In this document: piece after piece, positions 17,027-25,483 of the stretch
Numbering within the stretch: position 1 is the first letter of the stretch
Layout: each line of letters starts with the position of its first letter
Source: Rhizobium sp. Leaf262
GTDB lineage: Bacteria > Pseudomonadota > Alphaproteobacteria > Rhizobiales > Rhizobiaceae
Assembly: GCF_001422245.1 (NCBI RefSeq)
Contig: NZ_LMMM01000006.1
Location: forward strand, 118,903-182,902
DNA: 64,000 nucleotides
Reading direction: 5' to 3'
Notes under the pieces: generated by a model
The model's input: only the letters and a program-made list of their open reading frames with translations
Database searches by the model: none
Told to the model about the DNA's origin: nothing
Program-made: the position numbers and the translations under genes

Positions 17027-18092
17027 CGAAAGCCGTGACGTTGCGTCAGGAGCGAACGGAGTGCGCTGCATATGGATGCGCGGAGGCACATCCAAGGGCG
17101 GGTATTTTCTGGCCGATGATCTTCCTGAAGATCGCGATGGTTTTCTGCTGCGAGCGCTTGGGTCCCCTGATCCGCGGCAGATCGACGGCATGGGTGGAGC
17201 CGATCCGCTCACATCGAAAGTTGCGATCGTAAAGCGCTCCGAGCGACCGGGTGTGGATATCGACTATCTCTTTCTGCAAATCTTTATCAATGAACCCATC
17301 GTAAGCGACGGACAGAACTGCGGCAATATCCTCGCTGGAGTGGGTCAGTTTGCCATTGAGCGCGGCCTTGTTAAGGCCAGCAGTGGGCAAACGGAAGTCC
17401 GCATCTTCATGGAAAACACCGGGCAGATCGCAACGGCGAAAGTGGAAACACCAGACGGACGTGTGAACTACTCGGGAGAAGCTCGCATCGATGGTGTCCC
17501 TGGCACATCCGCACCGGTGCCTATTACCTTTGCAGATACGGCGGGGTCGAGTTGTGGTGCCTTGCTTCCAACCGGCAACGCTCAAGACCTTATCGAAGAT
17601 GTCGAGTGCACGTTGATCGACAACGGTATGCCCTGCGTCATCATGCTCGCCAGCGCGTTTGGAATCGTCGGCACCGAAACGCCGGAAGAACTCGAAGGCA
17701 ATTCGGTTTTGCGCGAGAAACTCGAGGCAATTCGCTTAAAGGCTGGGCCGATGATGAACCTCGGTGACGTCGTCAAGAAATCGGTGCCCAAAATGACCAT
17801 GGTTTCTGCTGCGAATGCTGGCGGCGCTATCTCGACGCGGACCTTCATCCCGCACAAATGCCATGATGCCATCGGCGTTCTCGGCGCTGTCAGCGTTGCC
17901 ACGGCCTGCCTTTTGCCCGAAGGGCCTGCTGCAAACCTGGCGATCGTTCCAGATGGGAATGAAAAACTGCTGTCGATCGAGCACCCGACCGGCGAGATGA
18001 GCGTCATCGCCACGTTGAAGGACGGCACGGTAGCGAATGCCGCCGTGCTGCGCACTGCCCGGAAGCTTTTCGATGGTTTCATATTCGTGTGA
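17019..18092 (+). CDS. galD: 4-oxalomesaconate tautomerase, GalD-like (PrpF family)
   Basis: This 357-residue PrpF-fold isomerase has the N-terminal [20 protein letters not shown] motif, where the Arg/Lys and small residues form the substrate site, followed by [16 protein letters not shown]. GalD converts the keto form of 4-oxalomesaconate, the ring-cleavage product of gallate, to the enol form used by GalB. PrpF itself isomerises methylaconitate, but the galB and galC neighbours favour GalD. Length matches the family. Confidence 0.9.
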   Translation: MSDESRDVASGANGVRCIWMRGGTSKGGYFLADDLPEDRDGFLLRALGSPDPRQIDGMGGADPLTSKVAIVKRSERPGVDIDYLFLQIFINEPIVSDGQNCGNILAGVGQFAIERGLVKASSGQTEVRIFMENTGQIATAKVETPDGRVNYSGEARIDGVPGTSAPVPITFADTAGSSCGALLPTGNAQDLIEDVECTLIDNGMPCVIMLASAFGIVGTETPEELEGNSVLREKLEAIRLKAGPMMNLGDVVKKSVPKMTMVSAANAGGAISTRTFIPHKCHDAIGVLGAVSVATACLLPEGPAANLAIVPDGNEKLLSIEHPTGEMSVIATLKDGTVANAAVLRTARKLFDGFIFV

Positions 18093-18126
18093 CGCGCCCG
18101 CGCACCAAGCCTCACAAGGAGGATCT

Positions 18127-18972
18127 ATGGCCAATTATATTCTGACACTGCGCTGCAACAATCGCAGTGGAATCGTGGCTGCAGTTGCAGCAAGGATCGC
18201 CCGGTATGGCGGAGATATCACCGAAGCGCAGCAGTTCGACGATCCGGAAACCGGCATGTTCTTTATGCGCGTCGCCTTTGGCATGGAGACCGCAGTGGCC
18301 GATTTTCGTGCCGGAATCTCTGATGACATCGAAAAACTGGGCCTTGAACTGACACTGCGAGAGGCAGGCAAAAGGCGCAAGGTTCTGCTGTTGGTCTCAA
18401 AATTCGATCATTGCCTTGGTGACCTGCTTTATCGGATGCGGATCGGAGAGCTGCATATCGACGTGGTCGGAATTGTCGGCAACCATCCACGCGAGGCGCT
18501 GAACCTGACTCTGATGGACGGTATTCCCTATCATCACCTCGCAATCAGTAAGGAGACCAAGCGGCAACAGGAAGAGAAAATCCGCGACATCATCGAGGTG
18601 AGCGGGGCAGAGCTTGTCGTGCTTGCGCGCTACATGCAGGTGCTATCGGATGAATTCTCGGCCTATCTTTCCGGGCGCTGCATAAACATTCACCACAGCT
18701 TTCTGCCCGGATTCAAAGGTGCAAAGCCCTATCATCAGGCACATGAGCGTGGTGTGAAGATGATCGGAGCCACGGCGCACTACGTGACTGGTGATCTGGA
18801 TGAAGGTCCGATCATCTGTCAAGACGTGGAGTCCGTGACCCATGCCGATACGCCTGAGAGCCTGGTGCGAAAGGGTCGCGACATAGAACGCCGGGTTCTG
18901 GCCCGGGCGGTCACGTGGCACCTGGAAGATCGTGTTTTGGTCAACAAGCGCAAAACAGTCGTGTTTCAATAA
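18127..18972 (+). CDS. purU: Formyltetrahydrofolate deformylase
   Basis: This 281-residue protein has an N-terminal ACT domain ([21 protein letters not shown], residues about 4-24) and a C-terminal formyl-transferase fold. The hydrolase residues are present: Asn-x-His in [11 protein letters not shown] and Asp in [12 protein letters not shown]. It splits 10-formyl-THF into formate and THF. Housekeeping purU serves purine synthesis; here, cotranscribed with gal genes and near an O-demethylase and a MetF-like gene, it likely regenerates free THF as methyl groups are drained to formate (inference). AGGAGG at 18116-18121 precedes the ATG. Confidence 0.92.
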   Translation: MANYILTLRCNNRSGIVAAVAARIARYGGDITEAQQFDDPETGMFFMRVAFGMETAVADFRAGISDDIEKLGLELTLREAGKRRKVLLLVSKFDHCLGDLLYRMRIGELHIDVVGIVGNHPREALNLTLMDGIPYHHLAISKETKRQQEEKIRDIIEVSGAELVVLARYMQVLSDEFSAYLSGRCINIHHSFLPGFKGAKPYHQAHERGVKMIGATAHYVTGDLDEGPIICQDVESVTHADTPESLVRKGRDIERRVLARAVTWHLEDRVLVNKRKTVVFQ

Positions 18973-18983
18973 GGGAGGGTGCC

Positions 18984-19847
18984 ATGAAGATCGGTTTTCT
19001 CGGATACGGCGAAGCGGCACGGGCTTTCCACGAAGGTCTCACCCGACACGATCTGACCTTCATTACCTATGATATCCAACTTGCCCATGACAACGACGAG
19101 ATGCGCGCAGCCATGCAGGCGAATGGGGCCGAAATCGCCCAGAGCATTTCGGGATTGGGAGAGGCGGATTGGATTTTCAGTGCGGTCACGGCCGACCAAA
19201 GCCTGATTGCCGTGGAGCCGCTCCTGCCGAACCTTCGGCAGGGTCAGGTGCTAATTGACATTAATTCCGTTTCGCCCGGCCGAAAGAAGGAGACGGCGGC
19301 TGCGGTGGAAGCGGCGGGTGCCGGCTATCTGGATATGGCCGTAATGGCTCCGGTGCACCCCAAAAAGCATCAGACCCCGGTTCTTCTTGCCGGACAACTG
19401 GCGGATCGTTTGCTGCCGGAGTTGAGCGCTCTCGGCTTTTGTGCCGAGATTGCCGGCAAGGAACCGGGAGCGGCGACCGCTATCAAGATGGTACGCTCAC
19501 TGTTTGTCAAAGGTCTGGAGGCGATTGCCGTGGAGGCTTTGCTCGCCGCAAGGGCTTCCGGATGTTACGAGGAAATACTCTCGTCCCTTTCCGCCTCCTA
19601 TCCGGGCTTGGGCTGGCCGCAATTTGCCGAGTATCAGTTTGAGCGCACCACACGACATGGAGGTCGCCGCGCCGCCGAGATGCGTGAATGTGCCACGACA
19701 CTCAATGCGCTTGGTCTGCGCGGCGCGTTGGCTGGTGAAATCGCCGCGGTACAAGAGTGCATGGGTGCTTGCGGCCCCGGCCCCGCTATGGATTTGGACC
19801 GAACCATATCACGGGTTCTCGCTCTGCGGCTAAAAGCCGACGAGTGA
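18984..19847 (+). CDS. NAD(P)-binding dehydrogenase with DUF1932 domain
   Basis: This 287-residue protein has an N-terminal Rossmann fold (MKIGFLGYGEAARAFHEGL, GxGxxA-type loop) like 6-phosphogluconate/3-hydroxyisobutyrate dehydrogenases. Its C-terminal helical domain is of the DUF1932 type (YPGLGWPQFAEYQFERTTRHGGRRAAEM). The expected catalytic Lys is in TAIKMVRSLFVKGLEA. It is the last gene of the gal operon, 11 bp after purU, with a GGGAGGGT ribosome site. The substrate is unknown; a hydroxyacid or oxoacid of the aromatic pathway is plausible. Confidence 0.75.
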   Translation: MKIGFLGYGEAARAFHEGLTRHDLTFITYDIQLAHDNDEMRAAMQANGAEIAQSISGLGEADWIFSAVTADQSLIAVEPLLPNLRQGQVLIDINSVSPGRKKETAAAVEAAGAGYLDMAVMAPVHPKKHQTPVLLAGQLADRLLPELSALGFCAEIAGKEPGAATAIKMVRSLFVKGLEAIAVEALLAARASGCYEEILSSLSASYPGLGWPQFAEYQFERTTRHGGRRAAEMRECATTLNALGLRGALAGEIAAVQECMGACGPGPAMDLDRTISRVLALRLKADE

Positions 19848-19854
19848 GCATAAG

Positions 19855-20181
19855 CTAGCGCCGTGGGGTCATCGGATCCGTGATGCGCTCTGCCTGAAAA
19901 CTGTCAGGAAGAAGCGTAAGCTCGATTGAGGCCACCACGCCGGCCCGATTGAATGGATCGCCTTCAGCAAAATTCTGGGCATCATCGCGACTTGCGGCTT
20001 CGAGAATACCGAAGTTGCCGATTGATACCCCGCTGTCGTCCAGCAGGGCCGATCCGATGAGTACCGATACGAGGCCTTCGCCGCCCGTCTGCACCCACGC
20101 GCGGTGATGTGGGCGGTGAGTATCGCGGATCGCCTCTTGTCCGGGGTGGTGTACGCAGCGCATAAGGAAAAATTTCGCCAT
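19855..20181 (-). CDS. YciI-like protein at the end of the ligAB operon
   Basis: This 108-residue protein has YciI-fold character: MAKFFLMRCVHHPG, then HRPHHRAWVQTGGEGL and ASRDDAQNFAEGDPFNRAGV. The His pair HRPHH and the Asp of GDPF are the usual conserved positions. Its ATG overlaps the LigB stop by one base (TAATG), so it is translationally coupled to ring cleavage. It may isomerise or lactonise a ring-fission product; no function is proven. It ends only 7 bp from the convergent DUF1932 gene. Confidence 0.75.
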   Translation of the reverse strand: MAKFFLMRCVHHPGQEAIRDTHRPHHRAWVQTGGEGLVSVLIGSALLDDSGVSIGNFGILEAASRDDAQNFAEGDPFNRAGVVASIELTLLPDSFQAERITDPMTPRR

Positions 20182-21023
20182 TATGCTGCGTTTTCCAGTA
20201 CCACCATGCCCGCACCCGTCATCGAGGCGGGAGCGTGATAGTGTTTGTGGACCAGATTGACGTTTTGATCCAGAGCGGCGCGCATAACGAGCCACATGAT
20301 GAGTTCCGCGCCTTCAGAGCCGAATTCCTCGACGTAATTCTCGCGCGTCATGGTGCGATAGTGTTCGGGATTTTTGGCAATGCCGTCCAGCCACGCACGG
20401 TCTGCAGGTTGATTTATGAAGCCTGCGCGCGCACCCTGAAGCTGATGGGATAATCCGCCGGTACCGAGAATGACAACCCGTTCGTCGCCTTGCCAGCTTT
20501 CGATCGCTTCCCGCAATACCCTACCCATTTCCCAGCAGCGCTGCGGCGTAGGGATCGGATACTGGATGGTATTAACCCATATCGGTACGATTTTGACCGG
20601 CCAGTCCTCCGGACGACCAAAGAACAGTTCCATCGGGACCTGCAGGCCGTGGTCGACATCGATTTCCCGACAAACCAGAGGATCGAAATGCCGCTCGACC
20701 AATTTGTCGACGAAGTGCCAAGAGAAGTCGACGGCGCCCTTGAAGGACGGGATTGCCCGCGGCCCCCATCCTTCGTCAACTGGATTGTAGGTTTCGGCAA
20801 CTCCGACGGCGAAGGTCGGGACACGGTCGAGAAAGAAGGTATTGCCGTGATCGTTGAACACGACCACGGCAATGTCAGGTTTCGCGTCGCGCATCCACTG
20901 TTTGCCAACCTCGTAGCCGTCAAAAAACGGTTTCCAGTCCGGCGTGTCCCGCAGACCCTTGTCGAGTGCTGCGCCGATTGAGGGAACATGACTTGTTCCG
21001 ATGCCACCGATGATTTCAGCCAT
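20181..21023 (-). CDS. ligB: LigB-type extradiol dioxygenase catalytic subunit (gallate/protocatechuate 4,5-type)
   Basis: This 280-residue type II extradiol dioxygenase beta subunit has iron ligands placed as in LigB: His12 in GTSHVPS, His59 in NDHGNTFF, and Glu in SEGAELIMW near residue 240. The catalytic acid/base His is in GTGGLSHQLQG. Family members open the ring of protocatechuate, gallate or 3-O-methylgallate. The cluster has galB/C/D but no visible ligC dehydrogenase or ligI lactonase, so gallate, which yields 4-oxalomesaconate directly, is the more likely substrate (inference). The start at 21023 overlaps ligA by 8 bp. Confidence 0.9.
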   Translation of the reverse strand: MAEIIGGIGTSHVPSIGAALDKGLRDTPDWKPFFDGYEVGKQWMRDAKPDIAVVVFNDHGNTFFLDRVPTFAVGVAETYNPVDEGWGPRAIPSFKGAVDFSWHFVDKLVERHFDPLVCREIDVDHGLQVPMELFFGRPEDWPVKIVPIWVNTIQYPIPTPQRCWEMGRVLREAIESWQGDERVVILGTGGLSHQLQGARAGFINQPADRAWLDGIAKNPEHYRTMTRENYVEEFGSEGAELIMWLVMRAALDQNVNLVHKHYHAPASMTGAGMVVLENAA

Positions 21024-21366
21024 TGCGTTTCTTTCCCAGTCTCTCATAGAGGAAATCGTCATGCGACATGCTCGCCTGGGCCGCACCGATCTGTGTGATT
21101 GGCGTTGGATCAACCGCGGCGATTTTCAGGATGAAGAAAAGATTGCCGCCCAACCGTACCATCTCGTGCCAGTCGCGCGCCAAAACAGCAGTCTTCTCCT
21201 CCTCAGTCAGGCCGAAGCGGTCGAGAAAGGCGATCTCATCTGTCTTGAATGCTTCGCGGTTGTCAGGCTGGCCAAGCGCCATCGCCATCTTGTTCATCTT
21301 GTAGCCTTTGATCGAGCCTGCGCGGTCGAAAAGCGGCGTCTCGGGTATCGTTCGGTCGTCAGGCAT
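21016..21366 (-). CDS. ligA: LigA-type extradiol dioxygenase small subunit
   Basis: This 116-residue alpha subunit of the LigAB family is an all-helical protein that caps the active site of LigB. The typical run is SIKGYKMNKMAMALGQPDNREAF, then LDRFGLTEEEKTAVLARDWHEMVRLGGNLFF, described here by its parts. It overlaps both neighbours by 8 bp (alpha/beta hydrolase upstream, ligB downstream), so all are coupled. A separate small subunit matches the two-subunit protocatechuate type; gallate dioxygenases such as GalA carry both parts in one chain. Confidence 0.9.
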   Translation of the reverse strand: MPDDRTIPETPLFDRAGSIKGYKMNKMAMALGQPDNREAFKTDEIAFLDRFGLTEEEKTAVLARDWHEMVRLGGNLFFILKIAAVDPTPITQIGAAQASMSHDDFLYERLGKKRNG

Positions 21367-22075
21367 TCAGTCCTCCAAATCTGCGGTCGAGCCAATCCTC
21401 GATTGCAGCAGTGACGTCCTCTGGCCTTTCCACGGGCGCGAAATGGCCGGCATGTTCAATGATGACGAGTTCTGTATCTGCAACCGCGCCAGCAATCTCC
21501 TGATGCTGGGCAATAGGGCTCCAGGCGTCCTGGCGGGCTGCAACGAGCAGGACAGGGCATTCTATTTCGGCCATGTAAGCACCCGCATCGGGCCGGGTTA
21601 GAAGCGCGTGTATCTGGCGCTGGTGCACTTGTGCGCCGACCCGCTTGACCATTTCCTTCAGTTTCGAAACCAGGGCAAGGTCATCTACCCGACTTGGATC
21701 GAGCATCATGGGGAGCCATTGCATGGCAAACTCATCGATGTCGCTGTTTGCGAGCTCGACCATCTGTCGGCGCTTGTCATCCTCTCCGTCCCGCTTGGGA
21801 TGATGCCCGGTATTCGCAAGCACAAGTCCGCGAACGCGCTCGGGTGCGAGATGCGCCATTTCCATGGCGATACGTCCGCCCATAGAGTGGCCGACCGCGA
21901 TCAGATCTCCCTTCACCTCTGCAAGAAGGCGTCGAGCCATGTCAGTGATCGACCTGTCCCGTGTGACATCAGCATTCTTTACCGGCATGTGTTGCGTCGC
22001 GGCCTGTGCCAGGGGGCTCCAGACCATCGTGTCGGAAACCAGTCCGGGGATCAGCAAAAGCGTCGTCAATATCAA
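21359..22075 (-). CDS. Alpha/beta hydrolase, first gene of the ligAB operon
   Basis: This 238-residue cytoplasmic alpha/beta hydrolase has the nucleophile motif GHSMGG (about residues 62-67), the acid in LVAARQDAWSP and the His in IIEHAGHFAPVERP. It has no signal peptide. It is first in the operon hydrolase-ligA-ligB-yciI, with operator C 50 bp upstream of its ATG. It could hydrolyse an aromatic ester (for example a gallate or syringate ester) or a lactone formed after ring cleavage, the latter by analogy with enol-lactone hydrolases. Confidence 0.8.
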   Translation of the reverse strand: MILTTLLLIPGLVSDTMVWSPLAQAATQHMPVKNADVTRDRSITDMARRLLAEVKGDLIAVGHSMGGRIAMEMAHLAPERVRGLVLANTGHHPKRDGEDDKRRQMVELANSDIDEFAMQWLPMMLDPSRVDDLALVSKLKEMVKRVGAQVHQRQIHALLTRPDAGAYMAEIECPVLLVAARQDAWSPIAQHQEIAGAVADTELVIIEHAGHFAPVERPEDVTAAIEDWLDRRFGGLNA

Positions 22076-22124
22076 GTCCTCCCGACCCGAGGAAACATCT
22101 GATGTGTCGATCTGTCAATGAAAA

Positions 22125-22134
22125 TGTATACATA
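22125..22134. promoter_or_regulatory. Palindromic operator C (ATGTATACAT)
   Basis: An exact copy of the 10-bp palindrome lies in the divergent region between the hydrolase-ligAB operon (50 bp from its start) and the GntR gene (160 bp from its start). It could mediate both autoregulation and control of ring cleavage. Confidence 0.7.
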
Positions 22135-22294
22135 TATGGTCATTTGGCACGATGATTGATGGAATTACCCTCGTATCACGCGAGTTTTTATGGCGCTTGT
22201 GGATACACGAATGCCGTGCGATTAGAAGAGAAATTCATCTGGGCTTCGATTGGGGTCTGTAAGAGAGTATGTGGCTGCTGAACTGGAGGGAATC

Positions 22295-23029
22295 ATGAAG
22301 AACAGCGAAGTCGAAACCCATGGTCGCCGGGCGGTCATCGAGTTACGCGAAAAGATTATCAGCGGTGAATTTCCCGGTGGCATGCGCCTTTTCGAGGTGG
22401 CAATGGCAGAGAAGCTCGACATTTCGCGCACGCCGGTACGCGAGGCGCTGTCGCGACTGGTTGAGGAGGGGTTGCTGGATCGACTGCCCAATGGCGGATT
22501 TACCGTTCGCCGGTTTGGCTATGCTGACGTGGTCGATTCAATCGAACTGCGTGGCGTTATGGAAGGCACGGCGGCACGGCTGGCGGCCGAGAGGGGAGTG
22601 GCGCCCGATGGTCTCGCGCGCATCAATGACATCGTCGCGCGGCTGGATGATTGCTTTGGAGCTTCCCGGGATGACGTGGACTTTGATGTCTATTCAGACC
22701 TCAATGAAGCTTTCCATCATGAACTGGCCGGTCTTTGCGGGAGCAACGTCATTTTGCGGGAAGTTGAGCGCGCAAGCGCGTTGCCTTTCGCTTCCCCTTC
22801 CGCCTTTATCCCGAACAAGACCGATATAGCCGCCTTTCTCCGTTCGCTGTGGCTGGCGCAGGAGCAGCATCGGCAAATCGTCAATGCGATTGCCGCACGT
22901 GAAGGTGCGCGCGCCGAGGCAATTGCGCGGGAACACGCCCGCACCGCAAGGCACAATCTTGAATACATTTTCAATCAGAAGCCAGAACTGTTGCAGCAGC
23001 TACCAGGTCTTGCTCTGATCCATCGGTAG
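22295..23029 (+). CDS. GntR-family regulator with FCD domain, likely regulator of the aromatic cluster
   Basis: This 244-residue regulator has an N-terminal winged HTH (LREKIISGEFPGGMRLFEVAMAE, then LDISRTPVREALSRLVEEGLLDR). A C-terminal FCD ligand-binding helical bundle carries metal-type residues: Asp in VYSDLNEAFHHELA and His in EQHRQIVNAIAAREGARAEAIAREHAR, described by its parts. The ATG at 22295 follows CTGGAGGG; an in-frame TTG 15 codons upstream is less likely. It is centrally placed among the operons that carry the ATGTATACAT site. FCD regulators usually repress and are released by a pathway acid, which here could be syringate, 3-O-methylgallate or gallate (inference). Confidence 0.9.
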   Translation: MKNSEVETHGRRAVIELREKIISGEFPGGMRLFEVAMAEKLDISRTPVREALSRLVEEGLLDRLPNGGFTVRRFGYADVVDSIELRGVMEGTAARLAAERGVAPDGLARINDIVARLDDCFGASRDDVDFDVYSDLNEAFHHELAGLCGSNVILREVERASALPFASPSAFIPNKTDIAAFLRSLWLAQEQHRQIVNAIAAREGARAEAIAREHARTARHNLEYIFNQKPELLQQLPGLALIHR

Positions 23030-23144
23030 GCGCTCCAAAGCCGGATCAACAACGATATTACGCCTTTTGCGTCCTTATGACCGACCTGCAATCCGAAATC
23101 AGGAAAAGAAATCGGCTTGCATTCTTCCTCCTGACACGGCATCA

Positions 23145-23154
23145 ATGTATACAT
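23145..23154. promoter_or_regulatory. Palindromic operator D (ATGTATACAT)
   Basis: An exact copy of the palindrome ends 28 bp before the ATG of the O-demethylase gene, in a position that would overlap the transcription start or leader. This fits repression by the neighbouring GntR protein. Confidence 0.7.
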
Positions 23155-23182
23155 GGCAGAGATATCCAAGGGAGGAAGTATC

Positions 23183-24598
23183 ATGGCGAACACCAGTCTA
23201 AGCGACATTTTGAAGGAAAATCCTGATGTAGTTGGAAGATTGCGCAACTCTCGTGTGGGTATGTATGTATACCCCGTGGTTGCGCCAGAGTTCAGCAACT
23301 GGCGGACAGAGCAGGCCGCATGGCGTCACTCCGCAGTGCTTTTCGATCAGTCGCATCATATGGATGAACTCATCGTCGAAGGACCGGATGCCGAAAAATT
23401 CCTGTCCTATCACGGCATCAATTCATTCGCGAATTTCAGCCTCAGTCGAGCCAAGCACTTCGTACCGGTCACTCCCAATGGTCACGTCATCGGCGACCAC
23501 ATCATCTTTCGTGAGCGCGAAGACAAGTTCATCCTTGTCGGTCGCGCACCGACCTCCAATTGGCTGATGTTCTGCGCCGCCTATGGCAAGTGGAATGTTC
23601 GCATCAAGCACGATCCGCGCTCTCCTTCACGTCCCGAGGGCGAACGTGTCTTGCGTACCCACTACCGTTATCAAATCCAGGGACCCGAGGCTCCGAAGAT
23701 ATTTGAGAAGATGAACCGAGGGCCTCTCCCAGAGATCAACTTCTTCCACGTCGACTGGATCAATATCGGATCGAAGAAGGTGCAGGCGCTGCGTCACGGC
23801 ATGTCGGGCGCGCCTGGTCTGGAAATATGGGGACCTTACGAGGACAAGAGTTATATCCAGTCCTGCATCTTCGAAGCCGCTGCCGCGGCAGGTGTCGACC
23901 TAGTCCGTTGCGGTGCCCGCGCCTATTCCACCAACACACTTGAATCAGGCTGGATTCCGTCTCCGCTGCCGGGGATCTACACCGGTGATGGAATGCTGGC
24001 GGCCTATCGGGAATGGCTGGGCGCTGACAGCTATGAGGCAACGGGCGCAATCGGCGGCAGCTTCGTCTCCGACAACATTGAAGACTATTATGTCACGCCT
24101 TTCGACCTGGGATACGATTTCTATATCGGTTGGAAAAAGGAAGACTTCATCGGCAAGGCTGCCCTGGAGAAACTTAGAGGCCAGAAAAATCGCAAGAAGG
24201 TGACCTTCGAGTGGAATGCTGAGGACGTCGTGAATGTCATCGCCTCGGCATTCCGTCCCGGTGAGGATCACTACAAGTGGATCGATTTTCCGCAGCCCAA
24301 TTACGCGTCCACAAGCGCTGACATGATCATGCATGATGGAAAACAAGTCGGCATGTCGATGTTCAACGGTTATTCCTACAATGAACGCTGCATGCTCTCG
24401 CTCGGTATCGTTGACGCCGAGGTGAAAGAAGGGGATGTTTTGACCCTGATCTGGGGTGAGCCTGACGGCGGTTCGCACAAGACCTCCACCGAGCGTCCGC
24501 ATAAGCAGGCAGAAATCCGCGTTCGCGTATCGCCGACGCCCTATGCCCGAGAGGCCCGTGAAAACTACGCCGATAGCTGGCGAAGCAAGAAGGACTGA
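23183..24598 (+). CDS. ligM: THF-dependent aromatic O-demethylase, LigM/DesA-like (GcvT fold)
   Basis: This 471-residue GcvT-fold protein is the length I recall for LigM (3-O-methylgallate/vanillate O-demethylase), and DesA (syringate) is similar. It would transfer the ring methyl group to THF, giving 5-methyl-THF. GcvT-like features are AVLFDQSHHMDELIVEGPDAEKFL, RYQIQGPEAPKIF, and the C-terminal barrel starting at KKVTFEW. The start MANTSLSD at 23183 has GGGAGG 7 bp upstream; the open frame begins ten codons earlier without a site. MetF-like and PurU genes in the same regulon form the matching C1 chain. LigM and DesA cannot be separated from sequence alone. Confidence 0.88.
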   Translation: MANTSLSDILKENPDVVGRLRNSRVGMYVYPVVAPEFSNWRTEQAAWRHSAVLFDQSHHMDELIVEGPDAEKFLSYHGINSFANFSLSRAKHFVPVTPNGHVIGDHIIFREREDKFILVGRAPTSNWLMFCAAYGKWNVRIKHDPRSPSRPEGERVLRTHYRYQIQGPEAPKIFEKMNRGPLPEINFFHVDWINIGSKKVQALRHGMSGAPGLEIWGPYEDKSYIQSCIFEAAAAAGVDLVRCGARAYSTNTLESGWIPSPLPGIYTGDGMLAAYREWLGADSYEATGAIGGSFVSDNIEDYYVTPFDLGYDFYIGWKKEDFIGKAALEKLRGQKNRKKVTFEWNAEDVVNVIASAFRPGEDHYKWIDFPQPNYASTSADMIMHDGKQVGMSMFNGYSYNERCMLSLGIVDAEVKEGDVLTLIWGEPDGGSHKTSTERPHKQAEIRVRVSPTPYAREARENYADSWRSKKD

Positions 24599-24641
24599 TC
24601 CGGGAGCGATCCTGTATACAGGAGGCAGGGCAATCAAATCG

Positions 24642-24682
24642 AAAAGCGACGCCGTGATGATACGTCACGGCGTCGCTTTTTC
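24642..24682. terminator. Bidirectional Rho-independent terminator
   Basis: A perfect 12-bp GC-rich stem, GCGACGCCGTGA paired with TCACGGCGTCGC, has a 7-base loop and is flanked by AAAA on the left and TTTTT on the right. It therefore works on both strands. It lies between the convergent O-demethylase and LivF genes. Confidence 0.9.
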
Positions 24683-24784
24683 GTTCGTCAGCCAGAATAG
24701 CGGTAACAGCTTAACGGCGCGAAAACCCGCCAGCAAATTGAATGTGCAACTGCCCGCAAATCGCCCAAACCGGCAATGTCATGC

Positions 24785-25483
24785 TCAAAGGCTCAGATGT
24801 GCATCCAGCGTATCGGGCGATGCCAGAAGTGTGGCTGAACTGTCGGCGTAGATGATCCCACCCCGCTCAAGGACGATCACGTCGTCGGTCAGGGGCAGCA
24901 CCTTGCGCGCCTTCTGCTCGACGATGATTGCCGACATTCCTTCATCGACGACGATACCCCGTAATGCAGACAGGAGTTCGTCAACGATGATGGGTGCTAG
25001 TCCCTCCAACGGTTCATCAAGCAAGAGGAGCTTGGGGTTGAGCATCAGTGCTCTCCCCAGTGCAAGCATCTGTTGTTCGCCCCCTGAAAGCTGGCTGCCG
25101 AGATTTCGGCGGCGTTCCTGGAGGCGGGGAAACATGCGGTAGATGCGTTCTACGTTCCACTGTCCGGGACGCGCACTGGCAGTGAGGTTCTCTTCGACCG
25201 TCAGTGAGCGGAAGATGTTGCGTTCCTGCGGCACCCATCCGATGCCCAGTGGCGCGCGATGTTCTGCACGCATGCGGCTTATGTCACGGTTCAAGAGATG
25301 AATCGTGCCGGAATGGTGGGTTGTTACCCCGATGATGGTGTTGAGAAGGGTGGTCTTGCCCGCCCCGTTGCGGCCCAGCAACGCCAGAGAGCGGCCCTCT
25401 TCCAGTGTGAAGCTAACGCGGGAAAGAACACGTGCTTCGCTATAGCCAGCAGCCAAGTTCTCTATCCTCAGCAACTGGGACAT
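24785..25483 (-). CDS. livF: Liv-type ABC transporter ATPase (LivF)
   Basis: This 232-residue ABC ATPase of the branched-chain amino acid/aromatic acid importer family has Walker A GRNGAGKTT, signature LSGGEQQ, and Walker B LLLLDEPLEGLAP. The length and the WVPQERNIFRSLTVEENL stretch mark it as LivF-like. It is the last gene of livK-H-M-G-F on the minus strand and overlaps livG by one base. Confidence 0.92.
   Translation of the reverse strand: MSQLLRIENLAAGYSEARVLSRVSFTLEEGRSLALLGRNGAGKTTLLNTIIGVTTHHSGTIHLLNRDISRMRAEHRAPLGIGWVPQERNIFRSLTVEENLTASARPGQWNVERIYRMFPRLQERRRNLGSQLSGGEQQMLALGRALMLNPKLLLLDEPLEGLAPIIVDELLSALRGIVVDEGMSAIIVEQKARKVLPLTDDVIVLERGGIIYADSSATLLASPDTLDAHLSL

Noticed and set aside
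23262..23275. ATGTATACC-like sequence inside the O-demethylase coding region
   Set aside because: It is only a partial match within codons for MYVYP and is explained by coding sequence.
24610..24623. 14-bp palindrome TCCTGTATACAGGA sharing the GTATAC centre of the operators
   Set aside because: Its flanks (CCT/AGG) differ from the ATG/CAT of the other sites and it lies after the O-demethylase stop, not before a gene start, so I did not count it as an operator.
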